From contig PUFA01000057.1 of the NCBI GenBank assembly GCA_003508835.1, forward strand, positions 4,724,501-4,788,500: DNA of 64,000 nt. Direction: 5' to 3'. A program made the translations under genes and the position numbers. Of the stretch, positions 45,985 through 58,000 are shown in pieces. Each line of letters opens with the position of its first letter. Position 1 is the stretch's first letter. The stretch comes from Eonycteris spelaea. Its lineage: Eukaryota > Chordata > Mammalia > Chiroptera > Pteropodidae. The notes beneath the pieces are model-generated. The model was given only the letters and a program-made list of their open reading frames with translations, searched no databases and was not told the origin of the DNA.

Positions 45985-47460
45985 GTTGTAGTTAATATTT
46001 CTCATTTGAAAAAAATACATACCAAGGGTATATTGTGACCCAAGCACTGTTCTGGACACTGGGATGCAGCAGTAAACTATAAACACAATATCGCTGCTTC
46101 CTCGAAGGTTATCTTCTGGTGGGAGCAGGGGATGGGATCCAAAAATAAACAATAAGCAAAAAATGTATAATATAGTGATAAATGCCTTGCAGAGAAATGA
46201 CATAATATAGAAAGAATATTGAGAAGGCCACTTTTCATTGGCTGAATTTGGGACAACTCCTGCAGGAAATAATAATTAAAATGAAATCTAAATGATATGA
46301 TGGTGAAAGTACATTCAGATAGTGCAAATGCCTCTAGGCTAGTTTTCGTTTAGCACGTTAGAGTAAGAAGGCTTAGTGGCTGGAGCATGGTGGATTAGGG
46401 GGAACATGGTGTGAAATCTGGTAAGAGATCATACAACCCAATTACTTCTGACTCTATAATATTTGAGTTTATTAAACTACAAGGATAAGCCAAGGGGAGT
46501 TTTTTTAAGTAGTGGAGAGACATAAGCTATGTTTTAAAAGCTCACTTTGCCTGTGAGAGAAACTGGGTCAAAAAAGCCAAAGTGAGACCAGTTAGGAGGC
46601 TACAATAGGAAAACAATGATGGTAGTTTCTGGAAATGGAGATAAAAATGAACCTATTTGTGTTATGTTCTGGAGATAGAGATAACAGGACATGCCAATGG
46701 GTTGGAAGTGGGAAATGGGAGAAAGAAGTATCTAAGACGAGTCTTAGGTTTTTAGCATAAGTAGCTGTGGGGATGATAGTGCCACCCACTAATATGTGAA
46801 GGACTGGCTACAGGGCACAGTTTTTGTTGAGAAAATTAATAGCTCAGTTTTGGCCATGGTAAATCTGAGAGCACTTTTAGTTGTGTGGCATATCAAGAAG
46901 CCCGTTAGATATATGAGTCTGATTTTTTCTAGGGAGAGATGTGGACCAGAGATACAGGTTAGAGAGTCACTGGCATGTTAATGATTTGTAAAACCATGAG
47001 ACTGGATGAGATTCACTAGAGAGAATGCATATATAAACAAAACAATGGGCCTAGGACACCATGACATCTAGATATATGGCAACAGGGAAGAAGAAACAGC
47101 CACAAGAAAGTGTTTCACAAAGAACCGAGTATAAACTCTATGGAATGCTACAGAAAAATTAAGTAAGATAAGAAAAGAGAAATGACCATTGGATTTGGCA
47201 AAGGGAGGTGACTGACACCTTTGATAAGAGCATTCTTGCAGAAGCATTAAAATCAATTGGCTGGGTTATAGAAAGATTGTGCAATGAAGAAATATAGAAC
47301 AATAACAGGCAGCACTTTCAGGGAGTTTTGCTGAGAAAAAAATAAAATAATGGGAAAATGTGACATCAAGGGAAGGTTAATAATTTGTTTTTTTTTTTTA
47401 AATAGGAGATTGTCACTTAACAAAAGAAAGTGATTCATCATCTCCAATTAACCCCTTACC
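45985..47460 (-). repeat. Long L2 LINE relic, antisense (about 1.5 kb)
   Basis: Follows antisense L2 over its 3' end and reverse-transcriptase region: 'caagcactgttctggacact', 'ggttatcttctggtgggagc', 'aagctcactttgcctgtgag', 'aggaggctacaatagg', 'ccatgagactggatgagatt', 'tggatttggcaaagggaggt' and 'agggagttttgctgag'. It is the longest L2 copy in the window and carries many stops and indels. Confidence 0.75.
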
Positions 47461-47464
47461 AAAA

Positions 47465-48380
47465 TTTTTATTCTCTGTTCCAATACAGACATGACCTAAA
47501 AGTAATAGTCGTGTACATTATGGACAAATGACATACTAGAAAATATGTGATTTGCCTTTAAATGTGTGTTAGTTGTCATGCACGTGCGAGTTTTTAGTTC
47601 CATGACCCTGTTACTACATGAAAAAAAATATATATATATATATTTCTTTTCAATAGTCAAGTATTAACCATTTCAAATGCTTTTGATAATCCTTCATGCC
47701 TTAAATTTACTATTTTAATGTTAGTAAGTTAATTATCTATTATCCTGGAGGCTAAACATGAGTGGAATCACTGGGGTGCTGATGATACTGAGAAGAAAGA
47801 CAAACTCAGATGAGGTTAATTGCTGCTGTAAGGGGGATAGGGACCTCCAAGTTTCTCATTCCCCACTCTGTGCTTGGGTGAGTTTTGGTGCTTTTCTACA
47901 AATGCTCCCTTCTCCTGGGCCTCTGCACTGACAGCCATCAGATGTACTCCCTGCAGTTTGACAGCCTGGCATAATGAGCAGAAGTGCTGTGCTAAGAAGA
48001 ACCAAACTTTAAAAACACACACATAAAAGCACTTTGTAGAAACTTGCAAGAATATACTTTCTTTCACAGTCCATTAGTAAGAAAAATAATCTACCACTCT
48101 TCTAGAGGTGAGGAAGAAGCAAAATGCCCAAGTATAATAGTACCAACCAATAGCATTCTTCACGAAAAAATAGCGTGTATATTCATTGGGCTCTGCCTTA
48201 ACTAGTGTTCTGATCCGTTAATTGTAAGAAAATCACAAACCACTATTCCTTCAAAGGTCGTTCAGAATGTTAGAGCACGAAACAGGCTCATAGTTCCTGG
48301 TAGAGTGGGGAGGGAAGTGTGATGGGCAGGGAAGCTCCAGCTTGACATCATTAACTCTGAGCCAGTGTTTCTTTTTTGCT
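47465..48380. other. Intron upstream of exon at 48387, unassigned
   Basis: Includes a short (TA)n tract at about 47630-47643. No coding signal before the exon. Confidence 0.5.
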
Positions 48381-48386
48381 TTATAG

Positions 48387-48455
48387 ATGGTGTCACTGCT
48401 GCTACTGTCCCCAGCCCTGCTTCAGAAGAGGCAATTGAAGTCTGTAAAGATGAAG
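48387..48455 (+). CDS. MACROD2: MACROD2 coding exon, tail segment DGVTAATVP (69 bp)
   Basis: A strong pyrimidine tract and AG at 48385-48386 precede 69 bp ending at a GTATGA donor (48456). In phase 1-1 it encodes DGVTAATVPSPASEE, then AIEVCKDE. The human tail, from memory, reads DGVNTVTVPGPASEEAVEDCKDE, so the alignment is collinear with several substitutions. It follows the 43956 exon across a 4.4-kb intron. The peptide is acidic and Ser/Pro-containing, consistent with the disordered tail whose phosphorylation is reported to affect nuclear export of human MACROD2. The next human segment (beginning near FAKDEN) was not found downstream in the window. Confidence 0.93.
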
Positions 48456-48898
48456 GTATGAGCCTACTTACTATATCTGAAAATCAATAACTCTTAGGAG
48501 GCCATTGGGGTTTTGTTTATATGGAAAAATGAAGCAGTGAGCAAATCTGTCTAATTCTCTTTAAGCATCTCTATTTCTAAAACAATCAAATATCTTACCC
48601 ACTTTGTTTTACTCCTTATCTGCCCTTTTCATAATTTCTATATGCATTTACATTTGTTCCTTTGAGAAGCAACTTTATAAAATAAGAGGATTGTTGGAGA
48701 AATTATGTTTAAAGATGTTTATTTGAAACACCAGAATTAGACAGTTTTGCTGTTTACAGCTTCTATCAAGAATAAGTTCAAAAGAGGGCATTTGGGAGCC
48801 TCTTACCAGACACTTTCATTATCCAGACATAAGAAAGAAGAAATGTTTGAAAGGAAATCTTAAAAATAAATCTTTGGCCAGAGCACCATTCTTTACTC

Positions 48899-49441
48899 TG
48901 TAATGTCCTGGTTTGGAACTCCACGAGCCAAGAAGGAAACTCACACCGATGCAAGCGCAAAAGGGAGTTTATTGACAAACTCGAGTTTGGACTCCACTCA
49001 TTCACTGACACAGCAGTGGTTGAGAGGAGCCCCGACCAAGGGGCTGGGACCTAATTTAAAGGGCAAAACCGCAAGCCTTGGGGAGATGCCTTGGCGTTAC
49101 CTGATTGGGGGGTTAGTTTAACCTTTAAAGGGATTGGGTGGTAGGTTGTTGGGTCCGTGTGCAAAAGGGGGTCGTGTGCAGTTGGGGCTGTGTATAGAGG
49201 GGGCCGTGCGCAGAAAGGGCCGAGTGCAGAAGGTAGGGCCGAGTGCAAAAGGTGCCGGGTGCAGTAATCAGAATATGTGCAGGAGGAAATAAGGGGGGGT
49301 GCCTTAAGGGCCCACCGATTAGCTGGCTTGGCTGGTTTGGCCAGGTGGTAAGGCATTGTTCTTGACCACTGGCCTTTGGGGAACTTTTCGTACAATTCAT
49401 CTTGGAATCACTCAGAAAAATGGAATCATTCCAGTCTTTCA
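48899..49441 (-). mobile_element. Solo LTR of an endogenous retrovirus, antisense
   Basis: On the minus strand the element starts TGAAAGACTGGAATG (49441 downwards). It has a G+C-rich U3 with about six degenerate 17-22-bp units of the TGCACTCGGCCC type (about 49160-49265) and a TTTAAAT TATA-like site (about 49053). An AATAAA signal (about 48970) is followed by a short R/U5 ending TGTAATGTCC when read on the + strand. ACTCT occurs at both outer edges. No gag, pol or env lies beside it, so it is a solo LTR. CpG content and low apparent decay contrast with the old repeats around it. Confidence 0.75.
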
Positions 49442-49990
49442 CTCTATGGACAGTTACTAGGAGAAAATGTTGCTGACCCAAGTATCTCCAGAAGAAGAAA
49501 AGGGTGAAAGAAAATTGATTTAGGTTCTAGGAGAAAATTTGAGGGAGAATAGGGAGGACATTTATGTGCAGGTGATAGGGTTTAAATATATCTAGGTTAT
49601 CTGAAGGAAAACAAAATAGGTTTTTCTTATCTTTCCCTCCTGATTAACTGTCCCCACACAAAAAAGGTAATATTTTATATCTGTCATTGGTACCTACTAA
49701 AACCTTTCTGTGAATGGTACATTAGATTACTGCATTTAGTACGAATGGACATCTGGTAAACCATGTGATCGCCTGGAACTTTTGGATAAATATGCTGAAT
49801 GCATTTCTTCAGTTTGGAGTGTTATGAAATAGAACCACACTTGACAATTGATAACAGCCATTCTTTGAATTGGTGTTTAGAAAATCAAACTTGTCTTTAA
49901 AATTTTAATACTCAGCTATTTATTTTATTTCATGTAGACTTGTAAATGGGTTTTTCTAAGAGAGATGTCATGTGTGTAGTAAGGGCAGTT
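49442..49990. other. Intron, unassigned
   Basis: No feature recognised. Confidence 0.5.
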
Positions 49991-49994
49991 ACTA

Positions 49995-50190
49995 AGATTT
50001 GAATTCTGTGGTTCACATGTTTGAGGCTTAAATCTTGTTTCTGTCACCCAAAATTTATATAACCTTTGGCAAGTATTTCAAGTAGTTAACAAAGAATTAA
50101 TAAGTCATGACAAGTAATTAACTTCTTTGTGCTTCAATTTTCTCCTCTGAAGAATGGGGACAATAATAATATTTACCTCACAGAATACAA
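49995..50190 (+). repeat. MIR SINE
   Basis: 'ttgtttctgtcacccaaaat', 'ataacctttggcaagtattt' and 'ctctgaagaatggggacaat' in sense order, with a short insertion in the middle. Confidence 0.65.
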
Positions 50191-50224
50191 TACATGTCAA
50201 TTACTCAAACTCTTCACCTAGTAT

Positions 50225-50645
50225 CTGTGCGTATTGGTCTCCCAAGAAGACAGATTATGCAAAGGAGAATAGGGAGCAGCCATTTATTAGGGAGAACTCT
50301 TGGGATCAACACTGGAAAAGGAAAAAGTAATGAGGCAGAACTTGGTAAAGGGAAGAGCTGAACTTCAAGGCATTCTCAACAAAAGCCACAGCTGGTCTGA
50401 AGATGGCATAACCCTTCTGAGATGTCCTGGTTGAGAAGAGAGAGTCAGGCTATCAAAACCTCCCACTGATAAGTTACCTGAGACTGGCTGCCTTGGGAGG
50501 GGTGTGTAGTCTTAAGTGAGGCAACCCCTCCCTTGAGGTAATCCTGGAAGTTTGAGATGGATGAAGGCTGCCTGGAGCTGGGAAAATAAATTCTTCATTC
50601 CTGAAACGCAGTCTGGGTGGCCCAACTCAGTATCCACCACACTGT
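50225..50645. repeat. Possible old interspersed repeat, family not assigned
   Basis: 'tctcccaagaagacagatta', 'gcagccatttattagggaga' and 'aacccctcccttgaggtaat' suggest an antisense LTR-like element similar in layout to 33010-33480. Family not assigned. Confidence 0.4.
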
Positions 50646-50649
50646 TATT

Positions 50650-53600
50650 TTTAGTGATCTTTTTCTTGTTGCTACTTTTTAAATGACTCCACTAGTACCT
50701 CTTCCCTTCATCTACTATGTGTCCTGACATCCCTGGTTTCAAAACCATTTAGTATATCTAAAAATGTAAATAATATCAGGTATCCACATAGAATCTGATA
50801 AGAAACTGAAGGTCATCTTAGAAAGAAAAGTAAACCTGACCGAGTCAGAATAAAAAGACTGAAGTGATGTTCATCGAAGTAAATAATTTTGGACATTATG
50901 ATCACTTACTTGTGCTGGATTATTATTATTTTTTAAGTCATGAAGTTAAATGGTAGAGTTCAGGAAACAAGAAGAATAATCTAATTTAGGGCTTCATGCT
51001 ATTTTCCCTGTTAATTTGTTTGGTTGGATATACCACACCTGTATAGAAACACATTGTTTCTAATGTTTCTTAAGGCTTTTAGGATCTCACAACATTAATT
51101 GCTCATGCCAGGATCAATTTATCAGAATATGATTTTTTTCTACATGAAACTTGTAATGATGGTAACTCTGAGTTCTGCCACTTATCACAAATGCAGTTCC
51201 CTAATAAGAGTAAATGTGAAGTTTTAAGGATTTTACTAAAATATATGGTTAATAGTTATTAACCTCTTGATCTAGGCAAGTGAAACAATGTTTTAAAATC
51301 CACACTAGCATATAATTCTATTTCAATTAAAAATAGAACATATAGGATATAATTTTTGCCTTTACCTTCTGAAATAGCAATGTACTACTGTTTTTAATTG
51401 ATTATCATTCCAAAGCTTAAACCAAGTGTCTAATGATTACAGGACTGCTGTCTTGACTGTTAGTTTAGAATGAAAAAGAAATGAATTTGCCATTGAAATC
51501 CTCTAAGATTGAGGTCAAGTTGAGGTTAAAAAGCAGTCATATGTTGAGGATTCATTTCAAACATTTACCATTATTAGTTTCATGCAGAAATATGTCTCCT
51601 TGGTGACAACTGGGCTACTTATAAACTCTGCAGTTATAAAACAACTTATGAAAATGCATATTACACTCTCCAATTTAAATGGCAAAACATCTTTGCTGCC
51701 AAAGGTCCTGAAGCAATCTTGGCTCTCATGCCTTTGTTTCCAGACTTTGATCCTAACCCAGCATCTTCTTCTTGAGGTTAGAACAACAGATCTAATAGGC
51801 CAGCATTTTTTTCTTTCTCTCTCTTTCTCTTTCCTATATAATTCATAAAGATTTTGAGACTCATCAGTTATTTTCTAGCTTTGATTGTTGGTTGACTGGC
51901 TTTACATTTGTTTTAATTTTTGGTTCTTATAGGAAACTAGTGTCTTCTAGGGTGCAATAACTTAAAACAAGCAATAAGTGATCTGGCTAATGTCACTTGC
52001 TTTAGAGATAAGATTTTTTAAAAATTAAAACATGTACGTGAAAGTAGAAAAGTTTTAAGAGGAAGTGTCTTCTATGCCAGAAATGTTGTTCAAATGTTGT
52101 AGACATACTTCCCACTGGGTACATAGAACAGATACTTATTGCCCATTCACCCACATAACTATTGCCCATTCACCCCACATAACTAATAATAATGCAAGCT
52201 GAAGACAGAAGGAGGTACCGCTGATTGGCTTATGTCTCAAGAGCTAGATTGCGAACTACAGACTAAAGGCACCTGTTGCCAATGACTCATTACAACCCTT
52301 GATTGGGCAGGAGTGAGTTGAGAGGATAAGGTGTGAGGAGGAATGCTGGTAGTAATTCAATACAAGGGTGCCTGCCAAGGGTGTGGCATCCAGGACTGAA
52401 CTAAAGTGAACTCCAAGGTAAAAGAAGCCTAAGAAATTATCCATAGGTTGAGAAGTTCTGAGGTTCTTTATAAAACACGGCATTCACTTATCTATTGAGA
52501 GATTTCTTTCTCTATTTGTAAAACTCTTCTAATTATTGATTTAATGGTAGTTTGCACTTTTTTATGGATGTATTCATCTATTTATTTTTGCACTTTAAAT
52601 CCTTAAAAAATAAACCCAAGAATACAAATATTTAGGCTATTTAAGTTACCAAATATAGAGGCAATGAGATAAAGGGGAGTATAAACACAGGAATAAAATT
52701 TATATTAGGAGTACAAAGTACTCTGGTTGAAACTACCGCAAAGACATTATTATTGTTATTTAAGATATAGTTGATCTTAATTCAAGAAGTCTCTGTTCTA
52801 GTTGACTTAACACTAGTAATAGTTCATCCTCACAGCCAAAGCCAAGGCTTCTCACTGGGTGGTGGGTCGGGGGAGGGAAGGACCCTGCTGTTTAAACATA
52901 TCTCAATTCTCCTGTCTTATTATTTAATTACTCAATTTGAATTTGAAGGTCAACTAGATCAAGTCATATGCTCATTAATATTAAAAACAAAATCAATTAA
53001 TACTCAGTGCATACACATGAAGCTTATATTTCTTTGGAGCCCTGTGTAAGTCACATCGGTGCTGTTTGGTATTTATGAAGTGAGCTGTTGCCTGGAAAAG
53101 GATTTCTTAACCTTTAATATAAGTTTAAGCCTTCCAGAGGTCAAAATTCTGTAGAATAGGAAGAAACATAAAGCAAGATTAGCCTTGCCAAAGAGAACAA
53201 AAGAGAAAGGACAAAGTTACGTAGAGGAAGCAGATTCAGGAATGTGCAAGAGATGGCATAAACGCTTCCCACCATTTATCGCCTTAAACCTGGGCCGGTG
53301 GTGTGTACTCCAGATGACACTGAACATGGTTTATGTCCCTTGTCTAAGCCATTGGAGAGAAACAAACATTGGACCACCCATTAACTTCCCCTCAGGCTTC
53401 CCTAGTCTGATTTTTCTTAATTCTCTTCCTATTCTTGGTGTCCAAGTGTTCTCCTTGCTACCCACAAAAGTGGAACAAAGCTGCCCCCTGTCCTAGGTCT
53501 GCACTGGTGGATTGTCTGGAACACTGTAACTCCCTTGTGTCATCAATCTTGGATTTTGAGTCCGAAGTGTGAAATGAAATCTACTGCCTTCTGACAGTTC

Positions 53601-53795
53601 AGTGAAGGGGAAAGAACCAAGATACATGGAGTGTCTCCTGTTCTGGATGCTTTATGTTTGTGTACAATGTAGTTTTCATTATATTAAAGGGTAACTTGAG
53701 ACTCAGCAAGGAGAGAGAGAAAGGTGTGTGTGTAGGGCGTGAGGAGAGAGGACTATGTTATGTTGACGCCATAGCTGATACTTACATGAGCATAC
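50650..53795. other. Intron, mostly unassigned
   Basis: A+T-rich. A 24-25-bp direct repeat (ATTGCCCATTCACCC type) lies at about 52138-52186. Open frames of 75-103 codons (52256-52483 minus, 52771-53049 plus, 53185-53496 plus) have no recognised domain and no flanking splice sites in the gene's phase. Confidence 0.5.
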
Positions 53796-53799
53796 ATAA

Positions 53800-55045
53800 T
53801 CCTCATAAACAATAGCATTTTATTCTACTTTAATATAACAATTATTTACTTTACTGCTTATAATACATATTTATTATAAAATATTTTTAAATGCAGAAAA
53901 ATATAAAAAGTAAAAGCATATAATCATTTTTCTTTAAGGATTAAATTATTTTTTAAAAAGTCTTTATTCTGCTTCTTCAGTCAACAATTTGCCGTTAATA
54001 TTTTCTTATGTCTTTAAACATTCCTCAAAGCCATGTTTTTGTTTTTGTTTTTAATTGGAGGGATAACTTTTCATCATATGATTGTTTCACAATTTATATA
54101 GCCAGTGTCCTAATGTTAGATTATTTAGTTATCCACGGTTCTCCATTACAAATAATAGGGAAATGCAGTGCATGCATTTTAGATGAATCTTGGTGTGCAT
54201 CTATGATCAATTCCTCAGGATAAATTCTTGAATTTTGTTAATTTACTAGGGAAATGATTAAGAGATTTTTATTGCTTACATTTATATTCTTATTTCAAAT
54301 GATATTGAAAATTATTTTTAATTTATTATTAAAATTATTTTAATTTATAATTAAAATTGTTTTTAATTATATTAAAAATAAGGAAAATAATAAATAATAA
54401 ATAAAAATGATCACCCATAATCTCAATCCCCAGAAATAAACATATATAATATGCTGGTATAAATAAACTTCCAATCTTTTACTACGTTGCCATACACATA
54501 TAGAGAGTTATTCTGCAATGCATATCACTTTGAAACTATCTTTTAAATATAACGTAGATTGTGCAATTCTCTCCATGTCTTTCCATAGTCTAACATCACT
54601 TAATTAAGTATATTCCAATGAGTGAAACTCCATAACTCACTTACCCAGTCTTTCTTTTGTGTCATTTCTTTGGTTTCAGTTTTAAATTCTATACTGGCCA
54701 GGAATGTTCTTTTAACTTTGTAAATGTTCATTATCATTCCTGTAAGAAAATTCCAATAAATGGAAATGCATATAATCTCTGCATTAAATAGAGTTTATTT
54801 CTTTTTCTAATTCTTTAAATAATATATGTTCACTGTAGAAAACTCAAATAATGAAAGAGAATATAAGGAATAGAGTAAACAAACATGCAATTACAGTACC
54901 CTGAGATTACTACCATTTGCATTTTTGAGGACCATCCTTTTATGCATCACTTTCTGAATATATGCACACACACAAAATTTTATATAAATTGATTTTACAA
55001 TGTGGATTTTAACGCAACCTCCTCTTTTATATATTTTTAGTGAGA
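53800..55045. repeat. Old L1-derived sequence
   Basis: 'ataatctcaatccccagaaa', 'caattctctccatgtctttc', 'agtatattccaatgagtgaa' and 'aggaatgttcttttaacttt' match the L1 end region that often carries 'tttccatgtcattaaatat'. Similar text recurs at 60100-60535, so the younger L1 may have split one older copy. Confidence 0.5.
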
Positions 55046-55048
55046 GAT

Positions 55049-58000
55049 TTTTTGTTTTTTCAGTTACAGTTGACATCTAGCATTATTTTATATTAGTTTC
55101 ATGTACACAGCACAGTGGTCAGACAAACCACTAAGTCATTCCTCAAATCGGTTCAACATCTGCATGATACTATACATAGTTATTACAACATTATTGATTA
55201 TATTCCCTATGTTGTACTTTACATCCCTGTGACTATTTTGTAACTACCAATTTGTACTTCCTAATCTCTTCTTTTTCACCCAGCTCTCCAAAGCTCCTTC
55301 TATCTGACAACTATCAATTCGTTCTCTGTATCCATGAGTTTATTTCTGTTTTGTTTGTTTATATTTTCCTTTAGATTCCACTCTAAGTGAGATCATATGG
55401 TATTTGTCTTCCTCTGACTTATTTCACTTAGCATAATATCCTCTAGGTCCGGCCATTCTGACAGGCGTGAGGTAATTCTAATTTGTAATTTTAATTTGCA
55501 TTTCTCTGTTGATTAGTGAAACTGAGTGCCTTTCTAAATGTCTGTTGGTCATCTGAATGTCCTCTTTGGAGAAATGTCTATTCAGGACCGCTGCCCATTT
55601 TTTAATTGGATTGTTTTTTTTTTTCAGTAATGATTTATATGGGTTCTTTATCAATTTAGATATTAACCTCTTATCTGATGTATCATTGGCAAATATCTTC
55701 TCTTATTCAGTTAGCTGTCTTTCTGTTTTGCCGATGGTTTCTTTTGTTGTGCAATAAGTTTTAGGTTTGCTGTAGTCCCATTTGTTTAATTTTGTATGTT
55801 TGTTTCCCTTGCCTGAGAAGATACATTAGAAAAAAAATATTACTGAGAGCAACGTCAGAGAGTTTACTGCCTATGTTTTCTTCTAGGTGTTTAATGGTTA
55901 CAGCTCTTTCATTTATGTCCTACATTTGAAAACCATTTTGAGTTTATTCTTGTATATGGTATAAGAAGATGGTCAAGTTTCAATTTTTGCATATATCTGT
56001 CCAGTTTTCCCAACTACATTTATTAAATAGACTATCTTTATGCCATTGTATATTCTTGCTTTCTTTGTCATAAATTAAATGGCTGTATAGGTGTAGATTT
56101 ATTTCTGGGCTTTCTATTCTATTCCATTGATCTATATGTCTGTTTTTAACAGTACCATGCTGTTTTGATTACTATAGCCTTGTAGTATAGTTTGATATCA
56201 GATTGTGTGATACCTCCAACTTTGTTCTTGTTTCTCAAGACCGTGTGGCTATTCAGGGTCTTTTGTGATTCCGTATGAATTTTAGGATTATTTGTTCTAG
56301 TCCTGTGAAAAATGTCTTTGATATTTTTGTAGGGATTGCACTGCATCTGTAGATTGCTTTGGGTAGTAAATAGAAAGAATGTTAATTCTTCCTATCTACT
56401 AGCACAGTATAGGTATATACTTCCACTTATTTGTATCTTCTTCAATTTCTTTCTTTGATGCCTTATAATTTTCCAAGTACAGTTCTCTTACGCCTTCAGT
56501 TAAATTTATTCTTGAGTATTTTAGTATTTTTAATGCAATTGTAAATTGGATTATTTTCTTAATTTCTCTTTATGATAGTTCATTATTGGTATATAAAATT
56601 ATAAACAATTTCTGAATATTTATTTTGTATCCTGCTACTTTACTGAATTTATTGATCAGTTTTTTTGGTGTTTGAAAATGTTTCATGTGAACTTGAGAAA
56701 AATGTATATTCTACTACTCTGGGGTGAAATCCCTTAAGAATATCAATTAAATCCATTTGGTCTAATGTGACATTTAAGACCACTGTTTCTTTGTTGATTT
56801 TCTGTCTGGAAGATTTATCTATTGATGTCAATGGGGTGTTAAAGTACCTTACTATGATATTGTGTTAGCACTGATCTCTCCCTTTATGTCAGTTAATATT
56901 GGCTTTATATAAGTAGGTGACCCTATGTTGAGTGCATAAATGTTTACAAGGGTTATAACCTCTTGTTGGATTATCCCTTTATCATTATGAAATATCCTTC
57001 TTTGTCTCTTATTATAGCCTTTGTTTTAAAGTCTATTATATCTGATATAAGTATTGCTATTCTAGCTTTTTTTTTTTTCATTTCTCTTTGCATGAAATAT
57101 TTTTCCAATTCTCTAATTTCGGTCTGTGTGTGTCTTTTGATCTGAAGTGGGTCTCTTGTAGACAGCAGATGTATGAGTCTTGTTTTCTGATCCATTCCAC
57201 TATCCTATTAGAGTATTTAACTATTTATTTACATTTAAAGTGATTTTTGATGGGTACATAGTTATTGCCATTTTATTATTCATATTGATGTTCTTTTATT
57301 CCCTCCTTTTTCTTAAAGAAGTCCTTTTAATATTTCTTGTAATATTGGTTTGGTAGTGATGAACTCCTTTAGCTTTTTCCTGTCTGGGAAGCTCTTTATC
57401 TCTCCTTCAATTTTAAGTGATAGCCTTGCTGGATAGAGTGTTCTTGGTTGTATTTTCTTGCTTTTCATCATTTTGATGTGTCATGCCAATCACTTCTGAC
57501 CTGCAATATGTCTGTTGAGAAATTAGCTGATGGTCATATGGGAGCTCCCTTCTAGTAACTAACTGTTTTTCTCTTACTGCTTTTAAGATTCTTTCCTTGT
57601 TTTTAAAATTTGGCTTTTTAATTATAATGTATCTTGGTGTGAGCCTTTCTTGGGTTTATTTTGTTTGGGACTCTTTGTGCTTCCTGGACTTGTATGTCTA
57701 TTTTCTTTACCAGGTTAAGAAAGTTTTCAGTCATTGTTTCCTCAGTAGGTTCTCAATCCCTTGCTCTCTCTCTTCTTCTAGTACTCCTATGATGCAAATG
57801 TTGTTACAGCTGATGTTGTCCCGAGTCCCCTTAAACTATCCTTATTTTTTGATTTTTTTTTTTTGCTCTTCTAATTGGGTGTTTTCTTCAACCTTGTCTT
57901 CCAAATCACTACTTGATCCTCTGCTTCATCTAATCTACTGTTAATTCCTTGTACTGTACTTTTCTTTTCAATTATTGTATTCTTCATTTCTGACTTTTAA

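Noticed and set aside
49051..49481. Overlapping 114- and 118-codon minus-strand frames
   Set aside because: They coincide with the solo LTR, whose tandem U3 units keep frames open. LTRs of this size are noncoding and no retroviral gene adjoins.
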